Positions 58,542 through 64,000 of a stretch of DNA of 64,000 nt are shown here, one piece after another. The stretch's first letter is position 1, and each line of letters starts with the position of its first letter. The translations under genes were made by a program, and so were the position numbers. Location: positions 62,001 through 126,000 of the forward strand of contig JAVTVY010036978.1 in NCBI GenBank assembly GCA_036873755.1, written 5' to 3'. This DNA is from Hanleya hanleyi (Eukaryota > Mollusca > Polyplacophora > Lepidopleurida > Hanleyidae). The notes beneath the pieces were generated by a model. It was not told the DNA's origin, did not search any database, and saw nothing but the letters and a program-made list of their open reading frames with translations.

Positions 58542-60084
58542 TTTACATATTCACCAAATCATGATATTATATAACTCTACCATTATTAATGAGTAATATG
58601 TACTATAACTCAGACCGATTGGGCTATAACTAAGAGTGACTGGGTTATTTAAATTCATCGACCTCCATATTTGGGTAGAACAAAGCAATTACCTGTAAGG
58701 TGTCATTTCGGCAGCTACATCCACCCTGATGATACCCGCAATGGTCATAGAAAGTCATGGTATAGGTGAAAATTATTTTGCCGGTGGGAAGAAAAAAATC
58801 TAAAATAAGGCCTTTTTCAACTTGGCTCCCAGACTAATACCCCAGTGAAGTGTTATTTTGGGAGTTTGAGTAATACGTACCACTCGTGAACTGCTTCCAC
58901 AGTACCAACATCCACAGAATAACGGTTAAGATATGCATATCTTGGCAGTAAAGACGTTTGATCAGAAAACTGCAGGTGAAATCTCTGGATTGTTTGACAG
59001 CAGCTTTCAAACTTATTTGTGCTAACGGTTGTGATACATTATTATGTATCGAAAACTCAATTTATTGAGTTATATCAGTTCATCATTTGGCTTTTAAAAA
59101 GATAATTTTCATCTTTACCAAAATCTGACCAAAATAACAATTCATGACATCAGTCCAAGCTCTGTGAGTGCCCACTTTTCAGGTCATAATTTCCCAATTC
59201 GCGTTCAATCATCAACATTTGGCAAGGACCGTTGAGAGAGTAGAACACGTTCATTCTTAACATTGCAAATGTGCTTCAGCTTTAAACTCTGCCTGATAAT
59301 TGAATACGATCGATCCACCTTTTATCCTAGTTTGAGGTCTAATCAGCTAGTTTTAAATAAATAATTGCAAAAACCCATGTTATAAATCGCATGGACATGG
59401 CGCATGGGACATAACGTATATCTGCTATATCTGTTCCGTTAATAGGTCATGTAGGCCAAAGTATCTTTGCGGTCGATAATACCTGGTGATCTGCCAACCA
59501 GTTTTGAAGTAAAGATAAAAAATAAATGTGGCTGTATGTGGTACTTGACGTTGGGTTCTCTATAGATTAATGTGTTTAATAATGAACCCGAACGAGTATC
59601 GTTTTCCAATCGGAACCAAATTAATATCTTATCATGTATCTAAGCAGTTCGAAGTATGTTAAATTGTTGACGAGGTGGGAAAAGCTGACCATCTGACATT
59701 AACGGAGTAACATCGAGGGAGTCGGGTAGTACGAACGTCGCAGCATGCGGTAAATATGGTAAATACAAGAATATACAGAAAAACTAACCTGCAATGCTCG
59801 ACGTGGTGCGGTGAATTTTCTACGAAGACAGTAAACCTACATATATTTGTCTAATGGCATGTACAGAGCGGGGCAGGACTCAGGGATTAACAATCCATCA
59901 GTAGGCCTAGAATACTTCCACATAAAATAGATAAATTGGTGGGATATGTAGGAGCTCGGAAAAGTTGAAAAGCCACTGAAAAGCAACTATATGACTCCAC
60001 AGAAAAGCCTCAGTAGTAGGGTCTACGGAAATTGAGTCCTATTGACCTCAGCAACTTGCATAATTGAGGAGGAAATGAGGAGGT
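58542..60084. other. No gene recognised
   Basis: AT-rich sequence. A weak member of the dispersed Penelope-tail family ('aaaagcaactatatgactccacag', 59978-60002) lies near the end. Confidence 0.45.
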
Positions 60085-60164
60085 GACAGCCAATCAGAAG
60101 CGAGTAAAATTTGACCTCTGTGACGTCACAGCGACAGCCAATCAGAAGCGAGTATTCTGTCACA
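60085..60164. promoter_or_regulatory. CCAAT-CRE-CCAAT promoter-like block
   Basis: The 20-mer GACAGCCAATCAGAAGCGAG occurs twice (60085, 60133), each holding an inverted-CCAAT-box-like AGCCAATCAGA. Between them is the perfect CRE palindrome TGTGACGTCACAG (60119-60131). This is a classic proximal promoter grouping. No downstream gene was identified, so it may instead be a mobile element's promoter. Confidence 0.5.
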
Positions 60165-60172
60165 GGGGTCAT

Positions 60173-60366
60173 TGTGGGTGGTGGAGGTGGTGGGACCAAA
60201 ATGGCGGCTTGTGGGTGGTGGTGGAGGTGGTGGGACCAAAATGGCGGCTTGTGGGTGGTGGAGGTGGTGGGACCAAAATGGCGGCTTGTGGGTGGTGGTG
60301 GAGGTGGTGGAACCAAAATGGCGGCCTGTGGGTGGTGGTGGAGGTGGTGGGACCAAAATGGCGGCG
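60173..60366. repeat. Minisatellite carrying five YY1-like sites
   Basis: Five units of 37-40 bases, each 'gtgggtggtgg..ggaggtggtgggacc' plus CCAAAATGGCGGC. The latter matches the YY1 consensus (AANATGGCGGC) at about 60195, 60235, 60272, 60312 and 60352. The G-rich strand could form G-quadruplexes. The long Gly/Trp- and Pro-rich ORFs here are artefacts of the repeat. Confidence 0.9.
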
Positions 60367-60539
60367 CAAGGGAGCAAACGAGGCGGTGGGGAGGTCATGG
60401 GGAGAAAAAACCCTCACATTACCCTCAAAAAAACCTCTAAGCCATATAATAATAATAAACATAATCTATAGGTGTTGTACCATGTTAATAGGATCAGTCT
60501 AGCATCTGTACCACCCTAGGGTCAAGCGTTTATTGTCCC

Positions 60540-61440
60540 GTGTACTTGGGATATGGAAATAGCCGTGTTGGAGCTAGGGGAGTTACTACTGGTCCAGTCG
60601 GGTCGAGTGAGGTATCAATGTGAAGCCTATGTGAGGGGGCATCTGATGGGCTGGGTGTGGGGTTGAACTAGCGTCATTCTGCGCATGCGCGATGGCCCAA
60701 GGGTATGGAAATAGACATTTTGGAGCTAGGGGAGTTACTCATGGTCCAATGGGGTCGAGTGAGGTATCAAAGTGAAGCTTAGGTGAAGGGGCATCTGACT
60801 GGACTAGCGGCTTGGGCGTTGTCACCATTCTGCGCATGCGCGGTGGTCCAAGGGTATGGAAATAGACGTTTTGAGAGCTAGGGGAGTTACTCATGGTCCA
60901 ATGGGGTCGAGTGAGGTATCAAAGTGAAGCTTAGGTGAAGGGGCATCTGACTGGACTAGCGGCTTGGGCGTTGTCACCATTCTGCGTATGCGCGGTGGCC
61001 CAAGGGTATGGAAATAGACGTTTTGAGAGCTAGGGGAGTTAATCATGGTCCAATGGGGTCGAGTGAGGTATCAAAGTGAAGCTTAGGTGAAGGGGCATCT
61101 GACTGGACTAGCGGCTTGGGCGTTGTCACCATTCTGCGCATGCGCGGTGGCCCAAGGGTATGGAAATAGCCGTGTTGGGAGCTAGGGGAGTTACTACTGG
61201 TCCAGTGGGGTCGAGTGAGGTATCCAAGTGAAGCTTAGGTGAAGGGGCATCTGACTGGACTAGCGGCTTGGGCGTTGTCACCATTCTGCGCATGCGCGGT
61301 GGCCCAAGGGTATGAACATAGACGTTTTGGGCTCGAGCGGGTTTTCTCATGGGCCGATGGGATCGAGTGAGGTATCCATGTGAAGCCTAGGTGAGGGGGT
61401 TACACTAGGGTGTCGTATCCATTCTGCTGCGCAGGTCACG
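60540..61440 (+). repeat. 152-bp satellite, about six units
   Basis: Units start near 60546, 60700, 60850, 61004, 61155 and 61308 with 'ggtatggaaatag', then 'gagctaggggagttactc', 'ggggtcgagtgaggtatc' and 'gaaggggcatctgac'. Most carry 'ctgcgcatgcgc', an NRF1-type palindrome (about 60680, 60830, 61136, 61287; one variant at 60984). The outer units diverge. Confidence 0.93.
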
Positions 61441-61528
61441 TTAGGGTTGTGACGTCACTTCCGGTTTTCACTAAAACTACCTCCAAACCCAGAAGAGTTC
61501 CAACGTTCAACCCTCCGGGGTGTTTTCC

Positions 61529-61598
61529 TGCCCCCGCCCCGGCGCCCCCCGCAGCGCGCGCGGGTTCTCCGGCCGCAGCGCGCGCGCGCGCGTCAATG
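61529..61598. repeat. GC-rich low-complexity block
   Basis: 'cccccgccccggcgccccc' followed by two 'gcagcgcgcgcg' tracts. It is strikingly GC-rich against the AT-rich surroundings. Confidence 0.8.
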
Positions 61599-61599
61599 T

Positions 61600-61964
61600 A
61601 GGGAGAGGTTAGATCGACAACATAGAACTTATAGTCATCAACTTCATCTATACGTGTTGGACGAGTCTTCACTCACCGTATACACGTACCTCAATGAAAT
61701 GCCCGCTCCAAACCTAGACCAAAAACACGTACTTGGTCTGTGGGCTGATTTCATTGGCTCTCTTTTTAATATAGTGCTCTTACATTCTAACCTTGATGGG
61801 TTACATTTTGGCCCCATCCTACACCACTGATTTCAGTTTGACTGAATCTCCACAAAGGGCATTGATGCATTATGAATAAAACACACAAGACAGGGTTTTT
61901 TGGTGAGATCTCATTTTGTTTTTTATTCAGTAACAACAACAACGTGAGAACAACCACTGAAAAC
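61600..61964. other. No gene recognised
   Basis: A perfect-looking splice donor (ACG then gtgagtgaag) reads on the minus strand near 61677, but no exon with a known domain precedes it. Confidence 0.4.
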
Positions 61965-62110
61965 TCAAGCCCAGAACAAGGGGCTTGTAATTAACTGAAG
62001 CCCAGAACAGGGGGGCTTGTAAACTGAAGCCCAGAACAGGGGGCTTTTAAACTTAAGCCCAGAACAGCGGGCGTATGTACATTGAAAGAATTCAAGCCCA
62101 GATCGGGACT
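61965..62110 (-). repeat. Tandem repeat built on the protease 3' end
   Basis: On the minus strand about five units of 28-38 bases each start 'tctgggctt' and end 'aagccccctgt'-like. The first unit overlaps the last codons of the Polinton protease (ATC TGG GCT TGA), so the array seems to have grown out of the gene's 3' end. Confidence 0.8.
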
Positions 62111-62565
62111 TGTACATTGAAATGATGGGCGGCCCAGTCATAGACGAGTACATCTCGGTCCTCGGCCTTGGGGTACTCGTCAAACATCTGTACGATGGTA
62201 GATAGGGGTCTTCCCCGGCATCGATGGTACAGGTAAAACAAGCAATATTGTCCGCACACGCTACTGGTCAGGCTTTGCAACGTTTGACTGTTCCAACACC
62301 ACGTCTCTGTGCCTTGATCCATGAAGTCTGTTAAATCGGGATGGAGGGGTGGCAGGCCGTACGGGTCAAAGTATTCGCCCTGCTGTTCTGTCAAGTACAC
62401 GGCCACCCAATGTTCACCGGGTCGCTCCATCGGATCCGTGTTGAGAACGTAAGCAGCAGGATACACACGGTCTAATGGGAACACATCTCGGGCGAACACC
62501 CCTTGAAACATCATACGTGTCTCTGGGTCATTCTCCAGCACGGTGGTTATCTGGTCTGTATCCAT
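62092..62565 (-). CDS. Polinton adenain-like cysteine protease
   Basis: This is the maturation protease of Polinton (Maverick) virus-like transposons, related to the adenovirus protease (C5/C48 clan). I choose the ATG at 62565, one base after the upstream stop, giving 157 residues. The catalytic His lies in GEHWVAVY (His52), the acidic residue in YFDPYG (Asp67), an oxyanion-hole Gln at about 98, and the nucleophile in VCGQYC (Cys104). Order and spacing fit the family, though it is shorter than the roughly 200-residue adenovirus enzyme. The frame is open with no lesion. It follows the capsid gene (62567-62740) almost without a gap. It is GC-richer than its surroundings. It may be a recent, otherwise truncated Polinton. 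Confidence 0.82.
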   Translation of the reverse strand: MDTDQITTVLENDPETRMMFQGVFARDVFPLDRVYPAAYVLNTDPMERPGEHWVAVYLTEQQGEYFDPYGLPPLHPDLTDFMDQGTETWCWNSQTLQSLTSSVCGQYCLFYLYHRCRGRPLSTIVQMFDEYPKAEDRDVLVYDWAAHHFNVQVPIWA

Positions 62566-62566
62566 G

Positions 62567-62740
62567 TTAGGTGGAGAAGTTACACAGCACGTTGCGCGCC
62601 TTGTCCACTTGAATGATGTTGTCAAACTCGGCGTAGCAGATCACATTGACGGTGCTCCGGAGGGCTCGTTGAAAGTGGATTTCCAACCGTAAATTGCCTT
62701 GCTTGGCCAGGGCCAGCTGATGGTCGTTCTCTAAGGTGGG
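62567..62740 (-). pseudogene. Polinton minor capsid protein, C-terminal fragment
   Basis: About 57 codons end in a TAA at 62569-62567, just ahead of the protease ATG. Visible blocks are QGNLRLEIHFQRAL and NVICYAEFDNIIQVD, then RNVL. They match the end of the 'F54H12.2-like' Polinton minor capsid. The gene is cut at about 62741, where the 1.1-kb dispersed repeat begins. It is a different and better preserved copy than the pseudogenes at 5765 and 14497. Confidence 0.78.
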
Positions 62741-62742
62741 GG

Positions 62743-63858
62743 TCCAACTATTTTAATTGGGTAACTCCAGCAGATAAGCAACTCTGTACTAAAGATACTG
62801 ATCTGCCACGCATGAGTGATTTATATCGTATCATTTTATTCTTCTATGATCAGCACAGCTCTTTTCAGTGCATTTCCCACATGGTCAGTCCGGGAAGGTA
62901 CTTTAGGTCACCAGCCTAAACATCAGCTCACCGATAATTGTTTTCAACAGCCATGTTCACTCACTCCCACCTGCTATTAATCTTCTGACGTGGTACACTC
63001 GAACTGTGGACCTGGGCGGAATATTCCCTGGCACCAAGCAAACTTTCATAAAACCATACTACCTATTTATTTGTGTTCATTTGTAAATGGAACAGGGACC
63101 ATGTGATATCATACGGTGAAGATACAAGAACACTTTTACTTTTACTCATACTGACCGATTCTGAATATTGGTTAATGTGTAGACACACGGAATCGACAAT
63201 CATAAAAATGTAATATCCATATCGTCTTTGAGGGAGGGAGCATTTTATTTCAATCAGTAATTCTGATATGGCACCTCTTTGTTGTCTTCGATTGCAATGA
63301 TAAAAAGAACAAAACAAATGCTGACACAAAGTTATACTCTGTCAATTGGGCGGAGTAGTTGAAAATTAAGTTCAGACAGATTAGACAACATTTAAGGTGG
63401 ATATAAATCTTTAATTACATATGCACCCGTCTTTCAGTGGGTTCATTTTTTGTTCAACTGACATGAATATTACCTCCAAGTGACACCATACAGCTGGGAT
63501 ACAAAAACCCTCTTCGATAATAACAAACACTATGCAAAACCCTGAAATGTCTATGATAATGTTACGAAAAATTGCATGATTTTATAAGTAAATTACGACC
63601 ATTGAAGTACACGAACCCCTTCTGTGGAAAAGGAATATTTTTTTCAAGTTGATATTTGGATACAGCCACCGAATGATGCCATACATTGAGATACAAAACC
63701 AAATCCTGGTTGTATATAACTCTGGTGTATATATACTATATACAATATAATAATTTTCAGACACTCAGGGCTATTAATAAGAAAGATATTTCAACTTATT
63801 CACACATACCCCCTTTTTACATATGTTTTTTTTATGTTCAAATAACATTTGAGTTTTA
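62743..63858. repeat. 1.1-kb dispersed repeat, copy 2
   Basis: Direct repeat of 57464-58541, with an extra 31-base stretch near 63663-63693. It abuts and truncates the Polinton capsid gene. Confidence 0.88.
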
Positions 63859-64000
63859 CCCCTCCAATTGTACCATAGGATTTGAATACAAGTACGGTCT
63901 TAGGTATTAAAAACTGTGCTACGTGGCGCTGTTGTTTATTGATGTTTAGATGGATGGGATCAGTAGAAGAGATAGATAACAATTCAAATACATATACCCC
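63859..64000. repeat. Dispersed repeat fragment at window end
   Basis: 'acggtcttaggtattaaaaac' through 'gatggatgggatcagtagaagagatag' resembles 35170-35265 ('acgaccttaggcattaataaaac', 'aatggatcagtgataagagat'). Confidence 0.5.

Noticed and set aside
60023..60502. Gly/Trp-rich and Pro/His-rich ORFs
   Set aside because: Translations of the 40-base minisatellite in several frames on both strands.
61436..61672. Ala/Gly-rich minus-strand ORF near the Polinton genes
   Set aside because: Driven by a (cg)n-rich block; no recognised Polinton domain, although the spacing to the protease made it worth a look.
57464..63858. LTR retrotransposon with 1.1-kb LTRs
   Set aside because: The direct repeats lack TG...CA ends, no primer-binding site or gag/pol lies between, and the interior genes belong to a Polinton in truncated form.

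Overview
This is a eukaryotic, gene-poor and transposon-dense stretch of AT-rich DNA. It is most likely from a mollusc. The reasons are the mixture of Penelope-like elements, a Gypsy element of the type with integrase next to protease, Polinton (Maverick) genes, SINEs ending in a 'gaacgcgacgttaaa...(ct)n' tail, and exons of a C-type lectin / PAN-apple protein. That lineage is an inference from repeat style; no housekeeping gene is present to confirm it. I see no rRNA, no functional tRNA gene, no CRISPR array and no intact autonomous transposon.

Layout. (1) 1-15716 is a recent tandem segmental duplication. Unit 2 is complete (6985-15716) and unit 1 is clipped by the window start. Each unit holds a decayed Gypsy element on the minus strand (gag, protease, integrase, LTR-type promoter), a pair of tail-to-tail Penelope-like 3' ends, and a Polinton minor-capsid pseudogene. 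A 1.7-kb Harbinger-like element sits in the integrase. (2) 15717-26400 has a tRNA-derived SINE, a Penelope 3' cassette, a 1.3-kb tandem duplication and a four-copy GC-rich repeat array. (3) 26463-54748 is the probable span of one host gene on the minus strand. Two exons make a full C-type lectin domain (54464-54748, 38317-38487) and a third makes a terminal PAN/apple domain (26463-26689). All exon edges are phase 1, and the introns are filled with nested mobile elements (minisatellites, piggyBac-type MITEs, a MULE inside a Penelope copy, Harbinger-like elements, a foldback palindrome, LINEs, and a large inverted repeat at 47811-53329). (4) 55570-64000 has another Penelope copy with its 3' cassette, a 1.1-kb dispersed repeat present twice, a promoter-like block with CCAAT/CRE/YY1/NRF1-type motifs amplified in tandem, and two adjacent Polinton genes: an apparently intact adenain-like cysteine protease and the C-terminus of the minor capsid protein.

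The features most worth following are the split lectin-PAN gene, the exon-like signal-peptide cassette that repeatedly follows Penelope 3' ends, the precise nested insertions with readable target-site duplications, the 370-bp foldback palindrome, and the Polinton protease whose 3' end has been drawn into a tandem repeat. Every assignment rests on reading the sequence and recalling family features. No alignment or database search was run, and boundaries of degenerate elements are approximate.
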